The notes: generated from the letters alone by a model not told the origin. A DNA stretch of 64,000 nt from Phytoactinopolyspora mesophila (GCF_010122465.1 NZ_WLZY01000006.1:274409-338408); one strand, 5' to 3'; counted from the first letter of the stretch, positions 19,510 to 27,312 are shown. A program made the numbers and translations.

Positions 19510-20031
19510 GTGCCGGAGCCCCTGGATCTGAACTTTGACCCGATCGAACGTGCCGGGTCCATCTGGCAGGAGCGTTTCGGTCCGGCGGAAGCCATGGCGG
19601 CGGCCACCTCCATCATGCGCGTACAGCAGCTGTTGCTCGGTGAGTTCGACCGCATCTGCCGGCCCTACGGACTGACGTTCGCGCGCTACGAAGCGCTCGT
19701 CCTGCTCAGCTTCAGCCGCACCGGCGCGCTTCCGATGGCCAAGATCGGTGAGCGTCTGATGGTCCATCCCACGAGCGTCACCAACACGATCCAGCGGCTG
19801 GAGACTGCCGGCTTCGTGACCCGGGAGCCCAACCCCCGTGACGGCCGCGGCACCCTGGCCCGGATCACCGACTCAGGGCGCGACGCGGTGAAGAAAGTGA
19901 CGTCGGAGTTGATGGACGCCGAATTCGGACTGACCGCGCTCGACGACGAGCAGCGACTGGCCGTGTTCGAGCTGCTGCGCACGGTCCGCGTCGCCGCCCG
20001 CGACTTCCACACCGATGATCATGAACACTAA
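19510..20031 (+). CDS. MarR-family transcriptional regulator
   Basis: 173-aa winged-helix regulator. The recognition helix region is MAKIGERLMVHPTSVTNTIQRLETAGFVTREPNPRDGRGTLARITDSG, the canonical MarR wing with its DxRG turn (about residues 78-125). An N-terminal ~35-residue extension precedes the fold. GTG 19510 has GGAGGG four bases upstream. It is probably last in the operon with the PH-domain protein. Its final codons and TAA stop lie within the left arm of a long palindrome, so the C-terminal sequence DDHEH is encoded by the repeat itself. Confidence 0.88.
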   Translation: MPEPLDLNFDPIERAGSIWQERFGPAEAMAAATSIMRVQQLLLGEFDRICRPYGLTFARYEALVLLSFSRTGALPMAKIGERLMVHPTSVTNTIQRLETAGFVTREPNPRDGRGTLARITDSGRDAVKKVTSELMDAEFGLTALDDEQRLAVFELLRTVRVAARDFHTDDHEH

Positions 20032-20068
20032 GTGACCGTATCGGTCACGTAGTGTTCATGATCATCGG
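20012..20068. repeat. Long palindrome A-left, bracketing the DUF559 gene
   Basis: Arms 20012-20038 and 20042-20068 pair at 26 of 27 positions around a 3-base centre. The one mismatch falls in the marR stop codon (TAA in place of TAC). The arm sequence GATGATCATGAACACTA recurs at the other side of the neighbouring gene. It could act as a terminator hairpin but lacks a T-run. Confidence 0.85.
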
Positions 20069-20080
20069 GAGGGCGTCGGG

Positions 20081-20089
20081 TTATCCACA
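20081..20089 (+). promoter_or_regulatory. TTATCCACA motif 60 bp before the DUF559 gene
   Basis: TTATCCACA lies exactly 60 bp before GTG 20141. The same nine bases lie 60 bp before the ATG of the second DUF559 gene at 55.7 kb. The word equals the E. coli DnaA-box consensus; actinobacterial boxes are more often TTGTCCACA, so its role is open. Confidence 0.5.
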
Positions 20090-20140
20090 TTCTCGCCGGA
20101 ACGCTTCCGCCCGCTCGGCTTCGCGTCGAAGATCGATTGC

Positions 20141-21097
20141 GTGTCCGAGAATACGATGCCGCCTGAACTCGCTGAACTCATCGAACAGCAGGCCGGAATG
20201 GTCTCCTGGGCGCAGTTGCGCGCGGCCGGAGTCGGCCGCGCGGCCATCCGGTCGCGACGATGGCGGCAGCGTCACCGGGGTGTTTATGCGACATTCAGCG
20301 GCCCGCTGAGCCGCGAGGCCGAGATTTGGGCGGGCGTGCTAAGGGCCGGTCCCGGAGCGGTTGCCAGCCATCAGACCGCAGCCGAGCTCTACGGGCTCAC
20401 TGAGCGCATCGATGACCGGATCCACGTCACGGTTCCCGCTGATCGCCGAGTGCGTGGGAAGATCGACGGCGTGGTGATCCACTACGCGCATCGCCTGCCG
20501 AAAACTCGGCATCCATCCAAGCGCCCTCCCCGGACGCGCATTGAAGATACGGTGCTCGATCTCGTCGACACGTCCCACCATCCTCGCGCTGTCGAAGGAT
20601 GGGTCACGCAGGCTTGTCAGAAGCGACTGACCACTCCGGAACGCCTCGCAGAAGCCATGGCGGAACGAAAAAAGATCAAGTGGCGGCCGATGATGGAGTC
20701 GATGCTCGGCGATGTTGCCGAGGGTGCCCATTCTCCATTGGAACTCAAGTATCTGCGTTCGGTTGAACGCGCGCATGGGCTTCCTCGCGGAATCCGGCAG
20801 AGCCGACCATCCGGTGCGCGTATCGTCTGGACCGACGTTCACTACAAACAGTTCCGGTCGGTGGTTGAACTCGATGGACGCGTCGGCCACGAGGGGGAGG
20901 GGCAGTTCCGAGATCGTCGCCGGGACAACCGATCCATGGCAGACGGTCTGTGGACGTTGCGTTACGGCCACGCTGACACCTTCGGTTCTCCCTGCGACAT
21001 CGCCGCCGAAGTCGCGCGCGTCTTGCGTTCGCAGGTTTGGGCAGGTGAACCGAGGCCCTGTTCAGCGGATTGCCCAGCACCGGAACTCAACCGATGA
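20141..21097 (+). CDS. AbiEi-antitoxin-like / DUF559 (Vsr-fold endonuclease-like) protein A
   Basis: 318-aa protein. Residues 1-75 form an AbiEi-type winged-helix region (VSWAQLRAAGVGRAAIRSRRW, then RGVYATFSGPL). A middle linker domain contains EDTVLDLVD. The C-terminal ~100 residues resemble the DUF559/Vsr restriction-endonuclease-like fold, with VVELDGRVGHEGEGQFRDRRRDN as the presumed Asp/Glu catalytic strand and LWTLRYGHAD as the last strand. No toxin partner is adjacent. GTG 20141 is preferred over ATG 20156 because it places GVYATF at the same position as in the paralogue at 54.6 kb. It lies between convergent marR and the thioredoxin gene, flanked by matching palindromes. Function unknown; defence or mobility is inferred. 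Confidence 0.75.
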   Translation: MSENTMPPELAELIEQQAGMVSWAQLRAAGVGRAAIRSRRWRQRHRGVYATFSGPLSREAEIWAGVLRAGPGAVASHQTAAELYGLTERIDDRIHVTVPADRRVRGKIDGVVIHYAHRLPKTRHPSKRPPRTRIEDTVLDLVDTSHHPRAVEGWVTQACQKRLTTPERLAEAMAERKKIKWRPMMESMLGDVAEGAHSPLELKYLRSVERAHGLPRGIRQSRPSGARIVWTDVHYKQFRSVVELDGRVGHEGEGQFRDRRRDNRSMADGLWTLRYGHADTFGSPCDIAAEVARVLRSQVWAGEPRPCSADCPAPELNR

Positions 21098-21145
21098 TCA
21101 TGAACACTACGTGACCAATACGGTCACGTAGTGTTCATGATCATC
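21093..21145. repeat. Long palindrome A-right, bracketing the DUF559 gene
   Basis: Arms 21093-21116 and 21122-21145 are perfectly complementary over 24 bp with a 5-base centre. Apart from the centre and one base, it is the same sequence as the palindrome at 20012-20068. It contains the TGA of the DUF559 gene and overlaps the stop codon of the convergent thioredoxin gene. Confidence 0.87.
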
Positions 21146-22082
21146 AGAAGAGAGCGCTGGCCAGTGACGCTCGGGCTTTGACAACTCGCGGGTCAGTGGG
21201 GCCGATGATCTCGAACAACTCCACCAGTCGCGTGCGTACCCTCTCGCGGTCGTCACCTGCCGCTTGGCGGACGGTGTCGATGAGCCGCTTGAAACCACCG
21301 TCCACGTCGCCCTTGGCGAACTCGACATCGGCCGCGACCAGCTGCGCCTCGATGTCAGCGGGATTCGCGTCCGCCGCTGCGCGGGCAGCGGACTCGTCGA
21401 CGCCCGTGATGCGCCGCAGGAGCTCGACCCTGGCCAGGCCTGCTTTCGCATCGGCGTCGGCCGGAGACTCGGCCAGCACCTGCTGATACGCGGCCGCGGC
21501 GGCATCGAAGTCGCCGTTGTTCAACGCCTCATACGCGGCGTCGTACCGGGGATCAGATGCTTCTTCCTCTTCCTGACTCACCTCGGCGCCCGGAACAGGC
21601 TCGGCCCGCCCCGTGACTCCGTTCTGAGCCGCCACCTTGAGTAGCTCTTCGAGTACACGACGTACGTCTGCTTCGGGCAACGCCCCCTGGAATAGCGGGA
21701 CGGCTTGGCCGCCGATCACGGCCAGCACCGTGGGGATGCTCTGTACCTGGGCCGACGCCGCGATCTGCTGGTTGGCGTCGACGTCGATCTTGGCGAGGAC
21801 GAAGCGGCCGGCATATTCGGCGGCAAGCTTCTCGAGAATCGGCGAGAGCTGCTTACACGGCTGGCACCAGGTGGCCCAGAAGTCGATCACGACCGGAACG
21901 GACGCCGACCGGTTGATCACTTCGGCCTGGAACGTCGCCTCGGTGACGTCGATGACGAATCCGCCGCCCGCGCTGCCGGCGGAAGTGCCGCCGCCGGACG
22001 AGCTTGCCGGCTGGGCTGGCTGATTCCCCTTCAAAGACGACAGATCCACGGCACCAGGACGACTGAATCCCTTCGAGTTCAT
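21144..22082 (-). CDS. Thioredoxin-domain protein with TPR-like C-terminus (YbbN/CnoX type)
   Basis: 312-aa protein. After a Gly/Ser-rich leader (residues 1-40) a thioredoxin domain spans about 42-150 with active site WCQPC (Cys73/Cys76). From about 180 the sequence consists of helical repeats (YDAAYEALNNGDFDAAAAAY, LARVELLRRI and others) like those of YbbN/CnoX co-chaperones, which hand oxidised clients to chaperones. Start 22082 is supported by GGAGG eight bases upstream; the frame opens five codons earlier. It is convergent with the DUF559 gene and its stop sits in the palindrome. The icmA gene lies 60 bp upstream on the same strand. Confidence 0.88.
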   Translation of the reverse strand: MNSKGFSRPGAVDLSSLKGNQPAQPASSSGGGTSAGSAGGGFVIDVTEATFQAEVINRSASVPVVIDFWATWCQPCKQLSPILEKLAAEYAGRFVLAKIDVDANQQIAASAQVQSIPTVLAVIGGQAVPLFQGALPEADVRRVLEELLKVAAQNGVTGRAEPVPGAEVSQEEEEASDPRYDAAYEALNNGDFDAAAAAYQQVLAESPADADAKAGLARVELLRRITGVDESAARAAADANPADIEAQLVAADVEFAKGDVDGGFKRLIDTVRQAAGDDRERVRTRLVELFEIIGPTDPRVVKARASLASALF

Positions 22083-22142
22083 GGTCCTATCCTCCATGGC
22101 CCGGTCCTGGACTCGCCACAGGGGTCGAGTCCGTTGGTTGGG

Positions 22143-23852
22143 TCAGAAACGGGCGGGCTCGGTGTAGGACCCCCACTCGTCGCGCAGCGCTTGGCAGATC
22201 TCGCCCAGGGTGGCCTCGGCACGGGCAGCGTCCAGCATCGAGGGGATGATGTTGTCGGTGGTCTTGGCCACCTCGGCCAGGTGCGCGAGCGCCGCGCGTA
22301 CCGCGGTATCGTCGCGGTCGGTGCGGCGCTGGGTCAGCACTCGCCGCTGCTCTTGCTCGACCTCATGAGATACCCGCAGGATGTCGAGATCACCCGAGAC
22401 GGTGTCGTGGTGGACGTTCACGCCGACCACCCGTTTCTCGCCCTTCTCGAGCTTCTTCTGGTATTCGAAGGCGGAGTCGGCGATCTCGGACATGAACCAG
22501 CCGTCTTCGATTCCGCGCAAGATCCCGGCCGTCATCGGTCCGTATTCGCGCTGCCAGCGAGTGTCCCGCTCACCCATCGTCTGAATCTGGGCGAAGATCG
22601 ACTCCGCTTCGGCCTCGATGCGGTCGGTCAGCGCTTCGACATACCACGAGCCACCGAGCGGGTCGGCGACGTTGGCGACACCGGTCTCTTCGTTGAGGAC
22701 TTGCTGGGTGCGCAGTGCGATCTCGGCTGCGTGCTCGGTTGGTAGCGCCAGTACCTCGTCCAGGGCATTGGTGTGCAGCGAGTTGGTGCCGCCCAGTACC
22801 GCGGCAAGCGCCTCGACGGCGGTGCGGACGACGTTGTTGTAGGGCTGCTGCCCGGTGAGAGAGACACCGGCGGTCTGGGTGTGGAAACGCAGCCATTGCG
22901 CCTTCTGCGTCTTGGCGCCGTAGACATCGCGCATCCACCGAGCCCATATCCGGCGTGCGGCGCGGAATTTGGCGATTTCTTCGAAGAAGTCGATGTGTGC
23001 GTCGAAGAAGAACGAGAGTCCGGGCGCGAACAGGTCGACATCGAGTCCGCGCGAACGGCCGAGCTCGACGTAGCCGAAGCCGTCGGCGAGAGTGAAGGCG
23101 AGTTCCTGTGCTGCCGTGGATCCTGCCTCACGGATGTGGTAGCCGGAAACCGACAGCGGCTTGTACGCCGGGATGGTCTCCACGCAGTACTGCATGAGGT
23201 CACCGATCAGGCGCAGGTGCGGCTCGGGGCCGAAGAGCCACTCCTTCTGGGCGATGTACTCCTTGAAGATGTCTGTCTGCAGGGTCCCGTTGAGAACCGA
23301 CGGATCGACGCCCTGGCGTTCGGCGGCGACGACGTACATGCAGAAAATGGGCACGGCGGGGCCGCTGATGGTCATCGATGTGGTGACATCGCCGATCGGA
23401 ATGCCGTCGAAGAGCATATCCATGTCGGCTGCGGAGTCGATCGCCACTCCGCAATGGCCGACCTCACCGATGCTTTGTGGGTCGTCGGAGTCGCGACCCA
23501 TGAGTGTCGGCATGTCGAAGGCGACCGAGAGCCCACCACCGCCCGAGCGCAAGATCATCTTGTAGCGCTCATTGGTTTGCTGGGCGTTGCCGAACCCGGC
23601 GAACTGGCGAATGGTCCACGCCCGGCCGCGGTAACCCGTCGAGTAAAGGCCGCGGGTGAAGGGGAACTCGCCCGGCCACCCGATGCGCTCGAATCGAGGG
23701 TCGTCGACGCCTGGCTCGGGGCCGTAGACCGGATCGACCTCAAGCCCGGAAAGTGTGGTGAAGTCGGCGTCGCGGACTTGGCCGGCATCGATTGCTGTTT
23801 GCATCCGTTGCCGCCACCGCTGGCGTCCGGCCTCGATCTCGTTTGCCTGCAC
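22143..23852 (-). CDS. icmA: Isobutyryl-CoA mutase-like large subunit (methylmalonyl-CoA mutase family)
   Basis: 569-aa TIM-barrel subunit of an adenosylcobalamin-dependent acyl-CoA mutase. It lacks the cobalamin-binding domain, so it needs a separate small subunit that is not in this window. Two substrate-selecting residues differ from methylmalonyl-CoA mutase: Phe84 in TIRQFAGF (Tyr89 in the P. shermanii enzyme) and Gln202 in EYIAQKEW (Arg207). These equal Phe80 and Gln198 of Streptomyces isobutyryl-CoA mutase (566 aa) with a constant offset of four. Isobutyryl/butyryl-CoA isomerisation is therefore more likely than methylmalonyl-CoA. GTG 23852 has GGAGG upstream. Activity is inferred. Confidence 0.82.
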   Translation of the reverse strand: MQANEIEAGRQRWRQRMQTAIDAGQVRDADFTTLSGLEVDPVYGPEPGVDDPRFERIGWPGEFPFTRGLYSTGYRGRAWTIRQFAGFGNAQQTNERYKMILRSGGGGLSVAFDMPTLMGRDSDDPQSIGEVGHCGVAIDSAADMDMLFDGIPIGDVTTSMTISGPAVPIFCMYVVAAERQGVDPSVLNGTLQTDIFKEYIAQKEWLFGPEPHLRLIGDLMQYCVETIPAYKPLSVSGYHIREAGSTAAQELAFTLADGFGYVELGRSRGLDVDLFAPGLSFFFDAHIDFFEEIAKFRAARRIWARWMRDVYGAKTQKAQWLRFHTQTAGVSLTGQQPYNNVVRTAVEALAAVLGGTNSLHTNALDEVLALPTEHAAEIALRTQQVLNEETGVANVADPLGGSWYVEALTDRIEAEAESIFAQIQTMGERDTRWQREYGPMTAGILRGIEDGWFMSEIADSAFEYQKKLEKGEKRVVGVNVHHDTVSGDLDILRVSHEVEQEQRRVLTQRRTDRDDTAVRAALAHLAEVAKTTDNIIPSMLDAARAEATLGEICQALRDEWGSYTEPARF

Positions 23853-23883
23853 GGCTTCCTCCGTCGGATCGCGGCAGAGTTGC

Positions 23884-23910
23884 TAGGACGTCAAGTTGTT
23901 GGACGTCCTA
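23884..23910. promoter_or_regulatory. Inverted repeat between icmA and the Rrf2 regulator
   Basis: TAGGACGTC (23884-23892) and GACGTCCTA (23902-23910) form a perfect 9-bp inverted repeat with a 9-bp spacer. It lies just downstream of a minus-strand CATAAT (-10-like) that would serve icmA. The position, between divergent genes one of which encodes a regulator, fits an Rrf2 operator. Confidence 0.6.
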
Positions 23911-23969
23911 CTAATTATGACAGCTTTGGGTCCCACGCGCACAGGTGCATCGGTGGCAAGATCTGACGT

Positions 23970-24425
23970 GTGCATGTGACCGCCCGCGCCGACTACGCCG
24001 TCCGCGCCGTGATCGAGCTCGCTTCGGTCCGGCCGGCCTCCGCTACCCGGCAACGTCTGGCTGAAGCTCAGGACATACCTGGCAAGTTCCTCGAGGCGAT
24101 CCTCGGGGACCTGCGCCGCAACGGGATCATCGAGGCGCAACGCGGGGCGTCGGGCGGCTATCGCCTCAGCCGCGACCCGAGCGACATCACCTTGGCCGAG
24201 ATCGTGCGCGTGGCCGAAGGGCCGTTGGCAGCCGTACGGGGACTGCCGCCCGAGGACACCCTGTATCCGGGGCCGGCCGCACCGCTGACCCAGGTCTGGG
24301 TAGCGGTGCGTGCCAGCTTGCGCGACGTGCTGGAGGCCACCAGCGTCGCCGACATCCTGTCCGGGGAGTTCCCGTCGCAGGTGACGGCTTTGCTGGCCCG
24401 GCCCGACTCCTGGACCCGTCGCTGA
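23970..24425 (+). CDS. Rrf2-family transcriptional regulator
   Basis: 151-aa winged-helix protein. The N-terminal helix ARADYAVRAVIELAS and the wing GIIEAQRGASGGYRLSRDPSDITLAEIVRVAEGPL are diagnostic of Rrf2. The region where iron-sulfur members (IscR, NsrR) carry three Cys residues has none here, so it is not a cluster-binding sensor and may respond to a metabolite instead. GTG 23970 is the start. It is divergent from icmA with an inverted repeat between, and convergent with the membrane protein at 24.5 kb. Confidence 0.87.
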   Translation: MHVTARADYAVRAVIELASVRPASATRQRLAEAQDIPGKFLEAILGDLRRNGIIEAQRGASGGYRLSRDPSDITLAEIVRVAEGPLAAVRGLPPEDTLYPGPAAPLTQVWVAVRASLRDVLEATSVADILSGEFPSQVTALLARPDSWTRR

Positions 24426-24461
24426 TCACCAGCGCTCATGGCCGGTTGGGCGGCGGCGGTC

Positions 24462-25508
24462 TCAGATGCGAGCGACCTGTGCCGCCGGTCGCCTGGCGTG
24501 GCCGATCGCGGCCAGCGCCACACCGAGCACGATCCAGGTGCTGAGTACCAGTACAGGGCCTCCGGCTGCGGCGCCGTCGAAGAATGACGTCGACCTCAGC
24601 AGGTTTCCGCCCGCGCCCGGTGGGAGCAACTGGCCCAGTGCTCCCCACCCGGTGGGGAGCATTTCCGGCGCCGATGTGACACCGGACAGCGGGTTGCCGA
24701 GCAAGAAAATCACGGCGGCGCCGAGGCCGATGCCGGCCGGGCCGATGAGCGCGTTGAGGCCGATCAGAGTGAACGCTATCGCGGCGATCGTCAACGCGAT
24801 GACACTCGCGTTGGCCAGATAGTTGCCCTCGAGGGTGCCGAGCCACGGTTGGACGACGAGCGCCGCGACCAATCCGCCACCGATGGCCGCGATCGCCCCG
24901 CCGGCCACCCGGCGCCACACGCCGGCGACGGCGAAAGACAAGGCGATTCCGACGATCATGCCGCCCATCACCATCGGGAGTGCGGCAGCGGAGAAACCGG
25001 CACCTCGCGGATCGTCGTCGGGCAGCGGGACCACGTCCTCAATCGGTGCTTGAGGCGCTCCCTCTGGGCCACTGGTCATCTGGGCAGCGATCGCCTGCAC
25101 GACCTGTGCCACTGCGGGGCTGGCTGCCGACGCGGTCAGCACGTGCGGCGGGCCGTCGGGGGTCAGGACGATGGCACCGTACACCTCGCGGTCCTCGATC
25201 AACCCCTGCGCTTCAGCGGCATCGGCGACGGGTTCGAGATCGAAGCCATCAGGCACGGCGGCATTGAGCTGCTGCTCCACCTGGGCGACCGCCTCGGGCG
25301 GGCCGGCGACGGCGAGTGGAACGTCACGGGGTTCTGTGTTCGCCGCAGGCCACGCGAACGCCGTGATCAAGACGCCCACGAGAAGCGAGAGTCCGATGCC
25401 GATCCTGATGGCGGTGTGCCACGACGTTGCCGCTGGTGTGGGCGGGGAAGTGCTGGATTCGGCCGGCGCCGATGTGACGTCGGCTGGCGCCTCGGTTCGT
25501 TTGGTCAT
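24462..25508 (-). CDS. Multi-pass membrane protein, YhgE/ABC-2-permease-like
   Basis: 348-aa protein. Residues 1-30 are a Pro/Ser/Thr-rich cytoplasmic leader. One membrane helix follows (about 34-54, IGIGLSLLVGVLITAFAWP), then a ~110-residue extracytoplasmic domain, then five to six helices from about 170 to the C-terminus. This one-plus-five topology with a large first loop is typical of YhgE/Pip and ABC-2-type permeases. No ATPase is adjacent. A 19-bp operator lies 15-33 bp before its start, so it is probably under the TetR protein at 27.3 kb. Drug or lipid export is possible but unproven. Confidence 0.65.
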   Translation of the reverse strand: MTKRTEAPADVTSAPAESSTSPPTPAATSWHTAIRIGIGLSLLVGVLITAFAWPAANTEPRDVPLAVAGPPEAVAQVEQQLNAAVPDGFDLEPVADAAEAQGLIEDREVYGAIVLTPDGPPHVLTASAASPAVAQVVQAIAAQMTSGPEGAPQAPIEDVVPLPDDDPRGAGFSAAALPMVMGGMIVGIALSFAVAGVWRRVAGGAIAAIGGGLVAALVVQPWLGTLEGNYLANASVIALTIAAIAFTLIGLNALIGPAGIGLGAAVIFLLGNPLSGVTSAPEMLPTGWGALGQLLPPGAGGNLLRSTSFFDGAAAGGPVLVLSTWIVLGVALAAIGHARRPAAQVARI

Positions 25509-25522
25509 GTCAACGCTCCTAT

Positions 25523-25541
25523 AAAACGAATGTCCGTTCTC
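25523..25541. promoter_or_regulatory. TetR-type operator, copy 1 (before the membrane-protein gene)
   Basis: AAAACGAATGTCCGTTCTC is present here and, as an exact inverted copy, at 25902-25920. Its centre is an imperfect palindrome, AACG...CGTT, with the 3-2-3 look of TetR operators. It sits immediately before the translation start of the minus-strand membrane-protein gene. Confidence 0.6.
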
Positions 25542-25901
25542 TTAGCTTGTCACATCCAACCTTCCTGCGCAAAGTCGCCTTTGGGGTGCGGGCAATGGAC
25601 CGCGTCCAGGGGGAGTTCAGCGATCCGAGCGTCGCCGTGCAGGTGACTCTGGATGCGGGGGCAGGAGGCAACGTTCTCGGCGAGCGGGGCCGGGAAGCGA
25701 TCGAAGCTGCTGAGCGGTTGGCCGTGGAGGTCCTGGGCGCGGACGTGCCGTCAAAGACTCTCCTGCCTCGGTGGCGATCGACGCCACACCGCGCAATGCC
25801 GGTGGCGCCCTGGCCGGTTCGGCCGGCGTCAGGTAGGCCGGCCCGTGAGGGGTGGATGCGGAGCTGATGCCGCCCTGTGCGTGTTAGTGTCGTCAAGAAA
25901 G

Positions 25902-25920
25902 GAGAACGGACATTCGTTTT
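25902..25920. promoter_or_regulatory. TetR-type operator, copy 2 (before gdh)
   Basis: Exact 19-bp inverted copy of the site at 25523-25541, about 50 bp before the gdh start codon. Two identical sites facing two divergent genes imply one regulator controlling both. The nearest candidate is the TetR gene downstream of gdh. Confidence 0.6.
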
Positions 25921-25968
25921 TCTGCTAGTCGAACCGTGTCCGCTACCGGAATCATGTGGAGGTTCCTC

Positions 25969-27243
25969 GTGACCGCTGTTGAGCCGTTCATCGCCCCGGT
26001 TGATGAACTACCTGCTGACGAAGCCATCCGCCGACACGTCGACGAAGCGGCGAGGGCCATTGGGCTCGAGTCCGACGTGGGCGAGGTGCTCGACTCCAGC
26101 TACCGCGAGATCAGCGTCCAGGTGCCGCTGCGCCGGGACGACGGCAGCCTGCTGGTTGCCAGGGGATACCGGGTGCAGCACAACGGTGCGCGCGGACCGT
26201 ACAAGGGCGGCCTGCGCTTCCACCCGGATGTGGATCTCACCGAAGTTCGCGCGCTCGCGTCGCTGATGACCTGGAAAGCCGCGCTGCTCGACTTGCCGTT
26301 CGGCGGTGCGAAGGGAGCGCTGCGGGTCGATCCGGGAGAACTGTCCGATCGGGAGCTTCAGGCGCTGACTCGCCGCTTCGCGATATCGATCAGCCATGTG
26401 ATGGGCGTGTACCGTGACATCCCAGCCCCTGACGTGGGGACGAATGCTCAGGTCATGGCCTGGTTCATGGACGCTTTCAGCAGTCGCCACGGATACTCGC
26501 CGGCTTCGGTGACCGGCAAGCCGGTGGATCTCGGGGGTGCGCCAGGGCGCGAGGCCGCTACGGGGCGCGGGCTGGTCTACATGCTGGAGGCCGCGGCCCG
26601 CCGGTGGGGCTGGGATCTCACCGACCGACGGATGGTGGTCCAGGGGTTCGGCAATGTCGGCTCCTGGGTCGCTCGCGAGCTGGACGCGCTTGGCGCCCGG
26701 GTCATCGCGGTCAGCGATGTGAGCGGTGCCATGCTCAACGACAACGGGCTGGACATACCCCGGCTGGTGCAGACGGTCAATGCCGGCGGCCGTGTCACGG
26801 ACGCGGACATCTCCTACGTCAAGCTGTCCCACGACGAGCTGCTGACGCTCGAATGTGATGTGCTTGTTCCGGCCGCGCTGGGAGACTGCATCACCTCGGC
26901 GAACGCCAGGAACATTCAAGCATCGGTAGTGCTGGAAGGTGCTAACCATCCGGTGACACCACAAGCCGATGCCGAGCTCGCCGAGCGAGGGATCACGGTC
27001 ATTCCGGACATCCTCGCCAACGGCGGTGGCGTTACCGGGTCCTACTTCGAGTGGACCCAGAACATTCAGCAATTCACGTGGACGGAGAATCGCTTCAACG
27101 CTGAGCTCCGCGAACGGCTCGACCGGGTGTTTGACGAGGTCGCGTCTTACGTGGAACAGCGCGAATGCACGTATCGGCAGGCGGCATACGCCATCGCCCT
27201 CGAACGGGTGGTGCGGGCCATTCAGCTACGCGGATACGTCTGA
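25969..27243 (+). CDS. gdhA: Glu/Leu/Phe/Val dehydrogenase (glutamate dehydrogenase type)
   Basis: 424-aa amino-acid dehydrogenase interconverting glutamate and 2-oxoglutarate plus ammonia. The catalytic-domain motif GPYKGGLRFHPDVD is at about 70-84, the active-site region LPFGGAKGALRVDP with its catalytic Lys at about 108-120, and the dinucleotide-binding GFGNVGSW at about 227. Length and motifs match NAD(P)-dependent GDH of the 45-kDa class. GTG 25969 follows GGAGG by seven bases; the longer frame from 25936 lacks support. A TetR-type operator lies upstream, unusual for central nitrogen metabolism. Confidence 0.91.
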   Translation: MTAVEPFIAPVDELPADEAIRRHVDEAARAIGLESDVGEVLDSSYREISVQVPLRRDDGSLLVARGYRVQHNGARGPYKGGLRFHPDVDLTEVRALASLMTWKAALLDLPFGGAKGALRVDPGELSDRELQALTRRFAISISHVMGVYRDIPAPDVGTNAQVMAWFMDAFSSRHGYSPASVTGKPVDLGGAPGREAATGRGLVYMLEAAARRWGWDLTDRRMVVQGFGNVGSWVARELDALGARVIAVSDVSGAMLNDNGLDIPRLVQTVNAGGRVTDADISYVKLSHDELLTLECDVLVPAALGDCITSANARNIQASVVLEGANHPVTPQADAELAERGITVIPDILANGGGVTGSYFEWTQNIQQFTWTENRFNAELRERLDRVFDEVASYVEQRECTYRQAAYAIALERVVRAIQLRGYV

Positions 27244-27312
27244 GCGGGCCTGGTGGTGTCTATCGAGAGCATCGTCGTGGCTGTCCGCCGCCTGCGCAAG
27301 CCGGCGCCTCGC

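Larger units (their letters stand above)
25509..25968. other. 460-bp divergent intergenic region with two operators and a doubtful ORF
   Basis: The region between the membrane-protein gene and gdh contains two oppositely oriented 19-bp operator copies near its ends. A plus-strand ORF (25547-25867) reads plausibly for its first ~70 residues (GEFSDPSVAVQVTLDAGAG) but ends in low-complexity sequence. After a one-base shift near 25752 a different frame reads ASVAIDATPRNAGGAL. It may be a decayed small gene. No RNA gene was recognised. Confidence 0.3.

Noticed and set aside
20012..21145. Flanking palindromes explained only as ordinary rho-independent terminators
   Set aside because: Terminators of different genes are not expected to be near-identical over 24-27 bp per arm on both sides of one gene, and this happens at two loci with different sequences. 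They may still function in termination.
23853..23969. Cobalamin riboswitch before the B12-dependent mutase
   Set aside because: The gap is only about 117 bp, is shared with a divergent gene and contains no B12-box-like sequence; the inverted repeat fits a protein operator better.
25547..25867. Small plus-strand gene between the two TetR-type operators
   Set aside because: No ribosome-binding site, low-complexity second half and a possible frameshift; reported only as a doubtful ORF in the intergenic entry.
25523..25920. 19-bp inverted copies as terminal inverted repeats of a small transposon
   Set aside because: Each copy sits at operator distance from a divergent gene, is internally palindromic, and no target duplication or transposase trace is visible.
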